Source: Bacteroidota bacterium (GTDB lineage: Bacteria > Bacteroidota > Bacteroidia > Chitinophagales > Chitinophagaceae). Taken from it: DNA of 64,000 nt. The notes under the pieces were generated by a model. The model had not been told where the DNA came from. It worked only from the letters and a program-made list of their open reading frames with translations, and ran no database searches. The position numbers were made by a program, and so were the translations under genes. This document shows, in pieces, positions 9,402-18,478 of the stretch (the first letter of the stretch is position 1; every line of letters starts with the position of its first letter). Location: contig JAEZGI010000063.1 of NCBI GenBank assembly GCA_023416995.1, positions 1 through 64,000 of the forward strand. Direction: 5' to 3'.

Positions 9402-12400
9402 TTAACTGAATAGGTATTCCACATCTGCCCTGGTCAAACTCTTCACAAATCCTTCGTCATCAGTAATCAGATCGCGCGCAAGCAGCCGTTTCCTTTCCTG
9501 TAACTGTAAAATTTTGTCTTCAATAGTATCCTTACAAATCATCCGGTAAGCAAAAATGTTTTTTGTCTGCCCGATGCGATGGGTACGGTCTATCGCCTGC
9601 TGTTCAACGGCCGGATTCCACCATGGATCCACGATATACACATAGTCCGCGGCCGTGAGGTTAAGACCGACACCTCCTGCTTTGAGCGATATGAGAAACA
9701 CACGGCAGTTTTCATCATTTTGAAAACGTTTAATCGCTTTCTCCCTGTCCACTGCGGTAGTGCTTCCATCAAAATATTCGTAATCAACTCCCAGCTCCGT
9801 AAGTTTTGCACGGATCAGCGCAAGCATACCCAGAAACTGTGAAAATATCAGGGCCTTGTGGTTGCCCATGTTTTCTGTCAGCTCACGACCTATCTCTTCC
9901 AGTTTTATCGAGTGATTCGGGAACTTTTCCTGTTCATTAAGAATAGCCGGCGAATCACAGATCTGGCGCAGTTTCATGAGACCCTGCAGGATGGTCAGTT
10001 GTGAACGCTGAATACCTTGCTGCTCGATGGTTCCGAGAATTTTGTCACGGAAATCATTCCGGTAAGCGTCATATATGTTACGCTGCTCATCTTCCATCTC
10101 ACAATACAGAATCGTTTCGACTTTTTCAGGAAGATCTTTTGCGACCTGCTCTTTTGTGCGACGCAGGATAAATGGATATAACAATTTCCGTAAATGATCC
10201 TTACGATCAGGTTCACCAAACTTGTCGATAGGGATGGAAAATTCCTGGCGGAAAAACTCAATGCTGCCCAGCATGCCGGGGTTGAGAAAGTTCATCTGTG
10301 CAAATATGTCGAACGTATTGTTCTGCAGCGGTGTACCACTCAAACAAAGACGGTTACGGGTGTTCAGCAAACAGGCCGCTTTGGTTACCTTACTTGCGGG
10401 GTTTTTGATCGCCTGCGATTCATCGAGTATCACATAATCGAACGGAACATCAACGATCATCTTGATATCACTTCTTAAGGTGCCGTAAGTGGTGATAACT
10501 ATGTTCGCATTCATGAACACCGACTTGTCGCGGGTACGTTCACCACCATGATGAATCAGGTAGGTGATATCAGGAGTAAATTTTTTGATTTCATTTTCCC
10601 AGTTAAACATCAGCGTGGTAGGACAAACAACCATTGCATTCAACTTACCGTGTTTCTTCAGGTAATAATGCATATAGGTTAGTGTCTGCACGGTTTTACC
10701 AAGACCCATGTCATCTGCCAGGATACCTCCCCAGCCAATTTCCTGCAGGTAATTCAACCAGTAATATCCATGTTCCTGGTATGGGCGCAATGTACTGCGG
10801 AGATGATCCGGAACGGGTATCTCTGCGATTTTGTTGAAGTTTCGCAGGGTTTCGTATTTCTCTTCCAGTTTGATAACCAGCTCTTCTTCGCTGCGGTTAT
10901 CGTACAACTCGTCGATCACACTCATGTGATATTTTGACAAGCGTAGCTGGTTCTGTTTTCCTTCACCCACACGGAACAGCAGTGAATACTTTTTTATCCA
11001 TTCTTCAGGCAGGATACCTAAGGTGCCATCGGTAAGCTGAACAAACTGCTGCCGGTTCGCCAATGCTTTTTTTACATCCGCTATCGTCACTTTCTGGTCG
11101 CCAAAAACAATATCCACACGGGCATCGAACCAGTCAGTATTGCTGCTGATGTGAATTTTGGTTTGAGGTTTCGCGGTGTTGAAACGGAAATTTTTCAGCG
11201 CCTCAAAACCATAAACCGGCACTTTCATTTCTTTCATCGCATCGATGAAGAGGAAAAACCAGTTGTTCTTTAATACATCGGTTCCCTTGAGTGCAAGTTG
11301 TTCCGCGCCGTCGGGCCGTATAAAATTGGAATGAAGTGCTTCCAGTTTTTGTAGAAACTGGCCTTCTTTTTCTTTATCACGGTGAACGGCGAGCACCCTG
11401 TCGCCATCAGGAATTATCAACTCATCCTTGCCACCCGGTTTGGTCTGAAAACCTTTGTAAGAAAACAACGGCTGAAACACCAGGTAATCTCCTTTCTCCT
11501 GTAGTTGTATTCTTTTTTCCGGATCGCCATCTTTCACCTCGCTGATGAGACCGGAACCAAATTCAACCTGGTATTCGCGGGTAAGCGGCAATATAAAAGT
11601 CTGCAACTGCTCCTGCCAGTTGGATTTCGAGATACTGATTTTACCTTTTGAGACAAAACGGTCAACGAGCATCACGTCTTCGGGCCGTTCCCAGAGATAT
11701 AGATTTTCATTGTAGAAAAACAGCAGGCTACTGTTGATTTCATTATCGGTTATCTGTGCATGCTGACCACTTACTTTCACCCAGCATTCAACCTGGTAAT
11801 CTTTTCCGGTAGATTCTACCTTGAAATAGGGGCGTATGAGGTCCGTTACCACCCCGATATTGCGGAGGTTGTCTGTTTTGAACGCTTTTTTATCTGCAAG
11901 CTGATAAACGAATGGACTGGCAGCGATATCTGCAAGCAGTTTTTTAAGCTTTGGATGGAGGTATTCCACCATCAATGCCTTTGTTTCTTCAGGCAGGTCG
12001 TCTTCTTCGTGATGAATGATGTTTTCCCAGATGCCGCTGAAAGGTGAATTGCGGTTTAGATATTTAGTGATTTCCGACTCCTGCATTTTGCGGAGTGGTG
12101 CAATCAGTTGACGGTCGTTTTCGTTGTATAATTCAGCGTTTACGAATTTCGCGAGATCAAGCTTCTCAACCTTACCTGCGTATCCCGTAACTGCTTCGTT
12201 TGACTCGCCGGTGATGGCGTCAACACCAAAACCCGGGTAGGCTTTATGATTGAAGTTGAAAACCACCCCCAATCGCTGGGCGGGGACCTCTTCGGTTTCT
12301 GAGACTGTTGTGTCAACACCCGGCGCAATGCCTGGTATCACCTCTTCGCGTGGTTTAGATTTACCTGCATCCTGAGGTGAGATCCTTTTGATACTGGTAT

Positions 12401-13169
12401 CAAGCAAACGAAGGAACGGTTTTCCTTCCTTGTAAGTGAATTCGAATTTGCCTGTGAGGTCGTCATCAAGTGAGTACCCGTACATTTCCAGCAACTTGTT
12501 TTTTTCTTTATCCCAGTTGCGGATAGTATCAAAATAGTAGGATCCGAACTTTTTAAGCAACTGCAGGAACACAATCACTTTTGGAAGACATAAAGGATGT
12601 TGTGTATCGGGGTAGTCGCAGCTGGTATCAAAATTTCTTTCTTCGTTTTTTCGGATCACCACTTTGTATGCTACGCCGTCAAGATCAACCACTGCCTTAA
12701 CGACCTCGTCTTTAGCAGATTCGATCACCGCCTTGTTGTTTACCAGGTATTCTTCTGCAGCCTGGTATGTTTCCTGTGAACAAAGCAAACGGATCGACTT
12801 GTAATCAATATACTTCATCTTGATTACTGTATGGCGCTGATCGTATTCGATCTTTTCTGCCTTCAGCTGATTACGGTCGAGCATTTCCTGGAGCTGGATC
12901 AGGGCAGCAGCTTCATGTCGGCAAATATCACCGAGATTATAAGGGCAGGCACATCTAAGCGAAAGCGTTTTCGGATCCTTAAACTTCTGGATGTTTACTT
13001 TATAGTAAGTAGAATAACTATCATCTTTAACCCTGAATGTTACTGAATCGAGCAGTTCGTCATAATCCACCAGTTCTACATAGCCGATCGCATGTATTTT
13101 CTTCCCCCGGCGGATCACTTCATCAGTACCATTCGTGTATACATACTTAATTAAATGGGGTAAGGCCAA
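9402..13169 (-). CDS. SWIM zinc-finger SNF2-family DNA helicase/translocase
   Basis: This 1255-residue protein combines an N-terminal SWIM zinc finger (C73xC75, C83xH85 in RCACPYNLGDICRH) with a large central region and a C-terminal SNF2 ATPase. The ATPase shows the Walker A motif ADDMGLGKT near residue 818, the motif II variant DESQ, a motif III-like LSGTPLQNN, and motif VI QAIDRTHRIGQ. SNF2 proteins of this bacterial type are ATP-driven double-stranded DNA translocases; the roles of most are unknown. The assigned start is a TTG (protein begins MALPHLIKYV), so a nearby alternative start is possible. It is divergent from the M28 peptidase gene across a 233-base gap with promoter-like elements for each strand. 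Confidence 0.9.
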   Translation of the reverse strand: MALPHLIKYVYTNGTDEVIRRGKKIHAIGYVELVDYDELLDSVTFRVKDDSYSTYYKVNIQKFKDPKTLSLRCACPYNLGDICRHEAAALIQLQEMLDRNQLKAEKIEYDQRHTVIKMKYIDYKSIRLLCSQETYQAAEEYLVNNKAVIESAKDEVVKAVVDLDGVAYKVVIRKNEERNFDTSCDYPDTQHPLCLPKVIVFLQLLKKFGSYYFDTIRNWDKEKNKLLEMYGYSLDDDLTGKFEFTYKEGKPFLRLLDTSIKRISPQDAGKSKPREEVIPGIAPGVDTTVSETEEVPAQRLGVVFNFNHKAYPGFGVDAITGESNEAVTGYAGKVEKLDLAKFVNAELYNENDRQLIAPLRKMQESEITKYLNRNSPFSGIWENIIHHEEDDLPEETKALMVEYLHPKLKKLLADIAASPFVYQLADKKAFKTDNLRNIGVVTDLIRPYFKVESTGKDYQVECWVKVSGQHAQITDNEINSSLLFFYNENLYLWERPEDVMLVDRFVSKGKISISKSNWQEQLQTFILPLTREYQVEFGSGLISEVKDGDPEKRIQLQEKGDYLVFQPLFSYKGFQTKPGGKDELIIPDGDRVLAVHRDKEKEGQFLQKLEALHSNFIRPDGAEQLALKGTDVLKNNWFFLFIDAMKEMKVPVYGFEALKNFRFNTAKPQTKIHISSNTDWFDARVDIVFGDQKVTIADVKKALANRQQFVQLTDGTLGILPEEWIKKYSLLFRVGEGKQNQLRLSKYHMSVIDELYDNRSEEELVIKLEEKYETLRNFNKIAEIPVPDHLRSTLRPYQEHGYYWLNYLQEIGWGGILADDMGLGKTVQTLTYMHYYLKKHGKLNAMVVCPTTLMFNWENEIKKFTPDITYLIHHGGERTRDKSVFMNANIVITTYGTLRSDIKMIVDVPFDYVILDESQAIKNPASKVTKAACLLNTRNRLCLSGTPLQNNTFDIFAQMNFLNPGMLGSIEFFRQEFSIPIDKFGEPDRKDHLRKLLYPFILRRTKEQVAKDLPEKVETILYCEMEDEQRNIYDAYRNDFRDKILGTIEQQGIQRSQLTILQGLMKLRQICDSPAILNEQEKFPNHSIKLEEIGRELTENMGNHKALIFSQFLGMLALIRAKLTELGVDYEYFDGSTTAVDREKAIKRFQNDENCRVFLISLKAGGVGLNLTAADYVYIVDPWWNPAVEQQAIDRTHRIGQTKNIFAYRMICKDTIEDKILQLQERKRLLARDLITDDEGFVKSLTRADVEYLFS

Positions 13170-13276
13170 GCGTTTTCGATTTTAATGGTTTAATGAGCCG
13201 CCGGCCTTTGTCGTAAGTAGCGCCGGTGGCAGTTTAACCGGCCTTTCCTGATAAAGGTTCAGGCAGGGCCAATTGG

Positions 13277-13284
13277 CAAAAGTA
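13277..13284 (-). promoter_or_regulatory. possible -7 element for the SNF2 gene
   Basis: On the minus strand this reads TACTTTTG, a full match to the Bacteroidota -7 consensus TAnnTTTG. No convincing -33 TTG lies at the right distance, and the implied leader is about 100 bases. It is weak evidence on its own. Confidence 0.3.
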
Positions 13285-13337
13285 AAGGAAAAAAATCGAG
13301 GAAACCCGCCTGAAAAAGAGATTTCTCTATTTAACAA

Positions 13338-13367
13338 TTGGTATAGGCTTTGCCAAATGTACCTTTG
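13338..13367 (+). promoter_or_regulatory. Bacteroidota-type promoter for the M28 peptidase gene
   Basis: TTG at 13338-13340 and TACCTTTG at 13360-13367 are separated by 19 bases. This is a full match to the housekeeping promoter form of this phylum, ending 35 bases before the ATG at 13403. Confidence 0.6.
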
Positions 13368-13402
13368 CCGCCATCGGTGTCTCCCGGATTAAAACTGAAC
13401 TT

Positions 13403-15052
13403 ATGACCCAAAGGATTTCTTTTCTGTCGATTGCCCTGCTCCTCGTGTTTTCTGCTTCTGCCCAAAAATTAAAAAAAGCCGACAAAGCTGTTATTGCAGC
13501 TCTTAAAGCGCATGTTACTTACCTGGCAGACGACAAACTCGAAGGCAGAAGAGCAGGAACCCAGGGTGAGAAGCTGGCCATGGAATATATCAGTAAACAG
13601 TTTGCCGGCGCCGGTCTTACGCCAAAAGGCGAAAACGGTTGGTTCCAGCAATTTGATATTTACGACGGCAAGCAGGTGAATGAGGCAACCCATCTGCTGG
13701 TGAATGGTCATGACCTGAAACTACATGCTGAATACTTTCCACTTGCATTCAGTCCGAATTCAACCACCAATGCTGTTGTAGAGATGGCGCTCGCAGAAAG
13801 CGGTGGTCCATGGTTCCTGGATATTGCCGAGCTTCTTGAGAAAAACAAAGACAATCCACATTTTGACCTGGAAGGCGAATTGCGCACGCGGGCAAACCAG
13901 GCCGCAGAAAAAGGTGCAACCGCTTTAATGGTGCATAACCATGCCGAAACAACAAATTTGCTTAAGTTTCAACCGCAGGATCGGTCGCCTCTTGCAAAGA
14001 TTCCGGTGATCTATATTACCCGCGCAGCCATGTTGCAATATTTCAAGGACCAGGATGCATCTTACGATGTTCAGCTAAAAACCGACATCGGTAATAAAAC
14101 AAGAACCGGTAATAATGTGATCGGCTTCATCGATAACGGTGCGCTAACCACGATAGTGCTCGGCGCTCATTATGACCACCTGGGTTACGGCGAAGACAAC
14201 AATTCAATGATCCGGAACTCCACCGAAAAATTGATTCACAATGGCGCAGACGATAATGCCAGTGGTACCGCAGCTTTAATTGAAATGGCAAAACTGCTGA
14301 AGAAGTCGAAGGTCAAAACCAACAACTATCTCTTTATTGCTTTTTCAGCGGAGGAACTCGGTTTAAACGGATCAAAATATTTTACTGAGCATCCTACTGT
14401 TGATCTGTCGGGTATCAACTTCATGATTAATATGGATATGGTTGGAAGGCTCAACGACACCACCCGCGCACTCACGGTAGGAGGATATGGCACCTCGCCC
14501 GTTTGGGGAGAAGTGCTTGGTTCACTGAAACCAAAATACCTGACAATCAAGTTTGATTCAAGCGGCACCGGACCCAGCGATCACAGTTCTTTTTACCGGA
14601 AGGACATACCAGTACTTTTTCTGTTCACCGGGTTGCACACTGACTATCATAAACCTTCGGATGATGCGGATAAAATCAATTACGATGGCCAGCTACAGAT
14701 AATCCGATACCTGGAACAGGCAGTTGAAGCAACTGCTAAAAAAGGTAGACTTGCTTTTGCAAAAACCCGCGAGCAACAAACAACTACTACTGCCCGCTGG
14801 TCGGTATCGTTGGGTATAATGGCTGATTATACTTTCAGCGGCACAGGAATCAAGGTGGATGGCGTCACTGATGACCGTCCCGCTAAAAAAGCCGGTATTC
14901 AAACAGGAGATATCATCCTCCAACTTGGTCAGTTTGAAACAAGCTCCATGGAAAAATACATGCAGGCCTTAAGCAGCTTCAAGAAAGGTGATAAAGCAAA
15001 AGTTAAAGCAAAACGCGGAACTGAGGTTTTGGAAGTAGAAGTTGTATTTTAG
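13403..15052 (+). CDS. secreted M28-family zinc peptidase with PA and PDZ domains
   Basis: This 549-residue protein has a signal peptide (MTQRISFLSIALLLVFSASA), then an M28 aminopeptidase fold interrupted by a PA (protease-associated) domain. The zinc ligands are visible: His in GAHYDHLG near 256, Asp in GADDNASG, the Glu pair in SAEELG, Asp in NMDMVGR and His in HTDYHKPSD. A C-terminal PDZ domain (about 465-549, with DRPAKKAGIQTGDII) probably binds peptides or partner proteins. M28 enzymes remove N-terminal amino acids or dipeptides; export points to periplasmic or outer-membrane peptide breakdown. It begins a plus-strand run of four genes and has a good promoter match upstream. Confidence 0.92.
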   Translation: MTQRISFLSIALLLVFSASAQKLKKADKAVIAALKAHVTYLADDKLEGRRAGTQGEKLAMEYISKQFAGAGLTPKGENGWFQQFDIYDGKQVNEATHLLVNGHDLKLHAEYFPLAFSPNSTTNAVVEMALAESGGPWFLDIAELLEKNKDNPHFDLEGELRTRANQAAEKGATALMVHNHAETTNLLKFQPQDRSPLAKIPVIYITRAAMLQYFKDQDASYDVQLKTDIGNKTRTGNNVIGFIDNGALTTIVLGAHYDHLGYGEDNNSMIRNSTEKLIHNGADDNASGTAALIEMAKLLKKSKVKTNNYLFIAFSAEELGLNGSKYFTEHPTVDLSGINFMINMDMVGRLNDTTRALTVGGYGTSPVWGEVLGSLKPKYLTIKFDSSGTGPSDHSSFYRKDIPVLFLFTGLHTDYHKPSDDADKINYDGQLQIIRYLEQAVEATAKKGRLAFAKTREQQTTTTARWSVSLGIMADYTFSGTGIKVDGVTDDRPAKKAGIQTGDIILQLGQFETSSMEKYMQALSSFKKGDKAKVKAKRGTEVLEVEVVF

Positions 15053-15075
15053 TTCTATCAAATATTCAACGCCTT

Positions 15076-15519
15076 ATGTCGAAGTATAAACTCGCAACGG
15101 GCGATCTTACAGAAACGTTTTTTGAAGACGCCAGTATACTGGGCCTGGTAGCACCCGTTAGTGATTACCAGATGTGCTGGCATTTGAACAATGCACTTTG
15201 TTTTGATTTCAGGAACAATCCTGATCTCACCGTGCCCCTCCGGAAAAAAAACCTGGATACCACCTTTTATTTCCGCGTGGCCGAATACAGAGAACGATAC
15301 ACTTCACTGGCACACTATTTATACAATAACCAGTTCGCCGGGGAACAACTGCTCCCGGAATTCAAACAATTGGATTATGTATGGTTAATGAAAGGTGATA
15401 TGATCCCGGATTCACATCTTAATAATCTTGCGGAAATAATAAATGCGATCAGTTGTGTGAGAATGGTCATCCAGATTGCGCCGCAGTCTATCAAAAACAA
15501 AAATCACCTCATCTTCTAA
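15076..15519 (+). CDS. IPExxxVDY family protein
   Basis: This 147-residue protein carries the family signature in the form LLPEFKQLDYVWLMKG near residues 94-109, followed by the usual C-terminal helical segment ending in IAPQSIKNKNHL. The family is confined to Bacteroidota as far as I know and has no established function. There is no signal peptide or membrane segment, so it is probably cytoplasmic. It lies 23 bases after the M28 gene and 10 bases before the pterin dehydratase start, consistent with cotranscription. Confidence 0.85.
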   Translation: MSKYKLATGDLTETFFEDASILGLVAPVSDYQMCWHLNNALCFDFRNNPDLTVPLRKKNLDTTFYFRVAEYRERYTSLAHYLYNNQFAGEQLLPEFKQLDYVWLMKGDMIPDSHLNNLAEIINAISCVRMVIQIAPQSIKNKNHLIF

Positions 15520-15529
15520 ATCTGTCTTT

Positions 15530-15775
15530 ATGTGGAAAGAAGAAAATAATTCCTTAGTGAAGAAATTTGTGTTTGAAGACTTTTCTGAAGCCTTTGCCTT
15601 TATGACAAGGGTGGCCCTTGAGGCAGAGAAAATGAATCACCATCCTACCTGGTCTAACACCTGGAATGTCGTTGAGATCCGGTTAAATACCCATGATGCC
15701 GGCAATTCAATAACCGCAAAAGATCATTTGCTCAGCAAGAAGATTGACGCCATTACCGAAAGTTCAAAGAAGTAA
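15530..15775 (+). CDS. pterin-4a-carbinolamine dehydratase
   Basis: The 81-residue protein starting MWKEENNSLV matches the PCD/DCoH family in length and motif: EKMNHHPTW contains the ExxxHHP catalytic signature with its His pair, and WNVVEIRLNTHDAGN precedes the C-terminal helix. The enzyme dehydrates 4a-hydroxytetrahydropterin so that it can be recycled after aromatic amino acid hydroxylation. No hydroxylase gene is in the window. A longer frame runs back to 15476 inside the preceding gene, but the family N-terminus and the 10-base spacing favour the ATG at 15530. Confidence 0.9.
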   Translation: MWKEENNSLVKKFVFEDFSEAFAFMTRVALEAEKMNHHPTWSNTWNVVEIRLNTHDAGNSITAKDHLLSKKIDAITESSKK

Positions 15776-15813
15776 CCGAGCACCCTCCTTTTTCACCTCT
15801 AAATACAGTTCCG

Positions 15814-16524
15814 ATGAAAAAATTCGCAACCCTGTTGATGCTGTCCGCAACCCTTGCAATGTTCGCATGTAAAGATGAGCCCGCAAAAGACGCAGCAAAT
15901 GTGAAAACAGATGAGGACTCCGTAGAGATTGAAAGAGTTGACACTGCCCTTTCTGGTGAAACGATCAATTTCTTTAATCAGTCTGGTTTTTCTGATTTTG
16001 CCAGGAGCAAAGCACCGGGGTTCGATTGGAGCAAGTTCCGTATTGCCAGTACATGGCAGGATGATTCATTGCATGTTACTGACTTCACGGCTCCTGATAA
16101 CTACGAAGTTTATAAAAAGCTTTTTCGGTATTCACCAGACAGCACCAGATTTCTTGATCTTGACAGCTACAATGTGTTGATTCAAAAAGACAAACGCGGA
16201 AACTATGTTGCCGATGATGCTGGTCCTGATACAGAAGTAAGCCTGGTGAACACACGTACAAATAAAAAGACGAGATTAATCTACACAGGACCCGGTAACA
16301 CAGTCGAAGACGGGGCCTGGATCGACAATGACAACCTTGTTATCATGGGGTTCCAGGAGGCAGAAGGCTCCGAAAACAGGATTCCTGTTTTATGGCGCCT
16401 GCATGTGCCTACAAACACCTTCTATCAGTATGAGATGCCTGATGCAGCTGTGGCAAAACAACTGATGGGAGAGTGGCGCAAAGAGCGACTCAGCAAAATC
16501 AACACTGTAAAAAAAGGATCCTGA
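15814..16524 (+). CDS. putative lipoprotein of unknown function
   Basis: This 236-residue protein starts with a lipoprotein signal (MKKFATLLMLSATLAMFACK; lipobox MFAC with Cys 19), followed by a charged linker and a soluble domain. I recognise no family. The domain has beta-rich repeats such as KTRLIYTGPG and DNDNLVIMGFQEAE, suggestive of a propeller-like or lipocalin-like fold, but this is only an impression. It is probably anchored in the outer membrane facing the periplasm. It is the last gene of the plus-strand group and meets rho tail to tail with stops 2 bases apart. Confidence 0.7.
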   Translation: MKKFATLLMLSATLAMFACKDEPAKDAANVKTDEDSVEIERVDTALSGETINFFNQSGFSDFARSKAPGFDWSKFRIASTWQDDSLHVTDFTAPDNYEVYKKLFRYSPDSTRFLDLDSYNVLIQKDKRGNYVADDAGPDTEVSLVNTRTNKKTRLIYTGPGNTVEDGAWIDNDNLVIMGFQEAEGSENRIPVLWRLHVPTNTFYQYEMPDAAVAKQLMGEWRKERLSKINTVKKGS

Positions 16525-16526
16525 TC

Positions 16527-18251
16527 TTAGCCGTTCATACTGGCGAGGAATTCTTCATTGCTCTTCGTACCACGCATTCTGCGTAATAACTCGTGCATTG
16601 CCTCTTCAGTATTCATGTCGTTGAGATAAACGCGAAGAAGATTCATTCTTTGCAATACATCTTTTTCAAGCAACAGGTCATCACGTCTTGTAGATGAAGA
16701 TACCAGGTCAATAGCCGGGAACACGCGGCGGTTGGCAAGTCTTCTGTCGAGTTGCAGTTCCATGTTACCGGTACCTTTAAACTCTTCAAAAATAACCTCA
16801 TCCATTTTTGATCCGGTATCGATCAGCGCTGTAGCGATGATAGTAAGTGATCCGCCATTTTCAATTTTACGTGCAGCACCAAAGAATTGTTTTGGTTTCT
16901 GCATTGCATTGGCTTCAACACCACCAGATAAAACCTTACCTGAGGCAGGAGCAACCGTATTATGTGCACGTGCAAGACGTGTAATAGAATCAAGAAGAAT
17001 AATAACATCATGTCCGCACTCTACGAGGCGTTTTGCCTTTGAAAGTGCGATCGTTGAAACCTTTACGTGTTTTTCAGCCGGCTCATCAAATGTTGAAGCG
17101 ATAACTTCCGCTTTAACACTCCGCTCCATGTCCGTAACCTCTTCCGGTCTTTCGTCAACCAATACTACCATCAGGTAGCATTCCGGGTGGTTGGCTGCAA
17201 TAGCGTTGGCAACTTCTTTTAACAAAACGGTTTTACCGGTTTTGGGTTGAGCAACTATAAGACCGCGCTGCCCTTTACCGATTGGCGTAAACAGATCCAT
17301 GATACGGGTACTGTAACTGTTCGGCGTTGTAAAGAGGTTAAGCTTTTCGAAGGGGAAAAGAGGAGTGAGATAATCAAATGGAACACGATCCCTGACATCT
17401 TCCGGACTTTTACCATTGATGGTTTCAACCTTAAGAAGTGCAAAATATTTTTCGCCTTCTTTTGGAGGACGAACTGAACCGTACACGGTATCACCGGTCT
17501 TAAGACCGAATAATTTTATTTGTGAGGGTGAAACGTATATATCATCCGGTGAGCTAAGATAATTGTAGTCACTGCTTCTTAAAAAGCCATAACCATCAGG
17601 CATCATTTCAAGTACACCTTCGGCGTTGATGACACCGTCAAACTCAATATTGAAATTTGGTTCACGACGTGATGGATAAGGTTTTTGTGGCTCATTAGCT
17701 GGTTGGTTGCCACCCGTGTTGCCATTACCGTTTGTATTGGTGTTAACATTCGGACTGGTGGCTGGTGGTGGGGCTACTTCGGCGACTGGTGCGGCTTGTG
17801 GAAGTTCGGCTTCAATGGCCGGCTCTGCGGTATAGTCGCCCGAATCGTTTAGTATTTGTGCGGCGAGGTTGTCGTTTACGGCACCATTCTCATCTTCAAC
17901 TCTACCTTTCGCTTTTTTTTGAATTGGTTGTGGGGCCCGGCCCGCTTTTTCAGCGGCTTTCTTGCGGGGTGCATCTTTCTTCACCTCTTTTTTTACTTTC
18001 TCCTCGCCTTCACTTTCAACGGTGGCTTCTTCTGTTGAATTTGCGGTAGTAGTTTTTACGATCCTTTTACGTTTGCCTTTTTCCTCAGTGGCTGGCGTTT
18101 TTTCGGAACTGGACGTGACTGCTTGTTTGTCAAGTATCTTATAGATCAACTCCTGTTTATCTAACTTTTTTGAATTGGTGATTTTTAACTGCTCGGCTAT
18201 ATCCAGCAGCTCAGGAACGAGCATGTCGTTCAATTGCAGAATGTCGTACAT
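16527..18251 (-). CDS. rho: transcription termination factor Rho with long disordered insertion
   Basis: The 574-residue product starts at MYDILQLNDM, the usual Bacteroidota Rho N-terminus; the frame could extend 12 codons upstream but those residues do not fit the family. Order of parts: Rho N-terminal helical domain 1-42; a low-complexity region about 45-200 rich in Lys/Glu, then Ala/Pro, then Asn/Gly; the RNA-binding cold-shock fold (GVLEMMPDGYGFLRS at 212-226); and the RecA-like ATPase with Walker A QPKTGKT, LVDERPEEVTDM and the R-loop region. Rho is the hexameric RNA translocase that terminates transcription. The insertion makes it far longer than E. coli Rho (419 residues). The leader carries a 12-base tandem duplication. 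Confidence 0.96.
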   Translation of the reverse strand: MYDILQLNDMLVPELLDIAEQLKITNSKKLDKQELIYKILDKQAVTSSSEKTPATEEKGKRKRIVKTTTANSTEEATVESEGEEKVKKEVKKDAPRKKAAEKAGRAPQPIQKKAKGRVEDENGAVNDNLAAQILNDSGDYTAEPAIEAELPQAAPVAEVAPPPATSPNVNTNTNGNGNTGGNQPANEPQKPYPSRREPNFNIEFDGVINAEGVLEMMPDGYGFLRSSDYNYLSSPDDIYVSPSQIKLFGLKTGDTVYGSVRPPKEGEKYFALLKVETINGKSPEDVRDRVPFDYLTPLFPFEKLNLFTTPNSYSTRIMDLFTPIGKGQRGLIVAQPKTGKTVLLKEVANAIAANHPECYLMVVLVDERPEEVTDMERSVKAEVIASTFDEPAEKHVKVSTIALSKAKRLVECGHDVIILLDSITRLARAHNTVAPASGKVLSGGVEANAMQKPKQFFGAARKIENGGSLTIIATALIDTGSKMDEVIFEEFKGTGNMELQLDRRLANRRVFPAIDLVSSSTRRDDLLLEKDVLQRMNLLRVYLNDMNTEEAMHELLRRMRGTKSNEEFLASMNG

Positions 18252-18307
18252 AAAAAAACTTGAGAGTTTAACACTTGATCCAAACAACCAATCTTAGTCG
18301 GTGAAAT

Positions 18308-18331
18308 AATCTTAATGAAAATCTTAATGAA
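18308..18331. repeat. 12-bp perfect tandem duplication in the rho leader region
   Basis: AATCTTAATGAA occurs twice back to back, and a related CAATCTTAG lies at about 18290-18298. The repeats sit 57-80 bases upstream of the rho start codon, in the 227-base gap between rho and the MscS gene. No other clear signal is visible there apart from CAAAATTA at 18414-18421, which reads TAATTTTG (a -7 match) on the minus strand. Confidence 0.6.
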
Positions 18332-18478
18332 TTGAAATTTTACCCGCAGGAAAAACTGATGAGCTTGAGAGAATCGGGTACCTTATCAGCCTTATTCCTG
18401 CACAATAATACATCAAAATTACAAAAAGCAAAAATTTTTAACCCGGTTACATTTTATTTTTAGCTATATTTTGTATGT

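Noticed and set aside
18252..18287. Twelve-codon upstream start for rho
   Set aside because: The extra residues do not fit the conserved Rho N-terminus, which begins at MYDILQLND.
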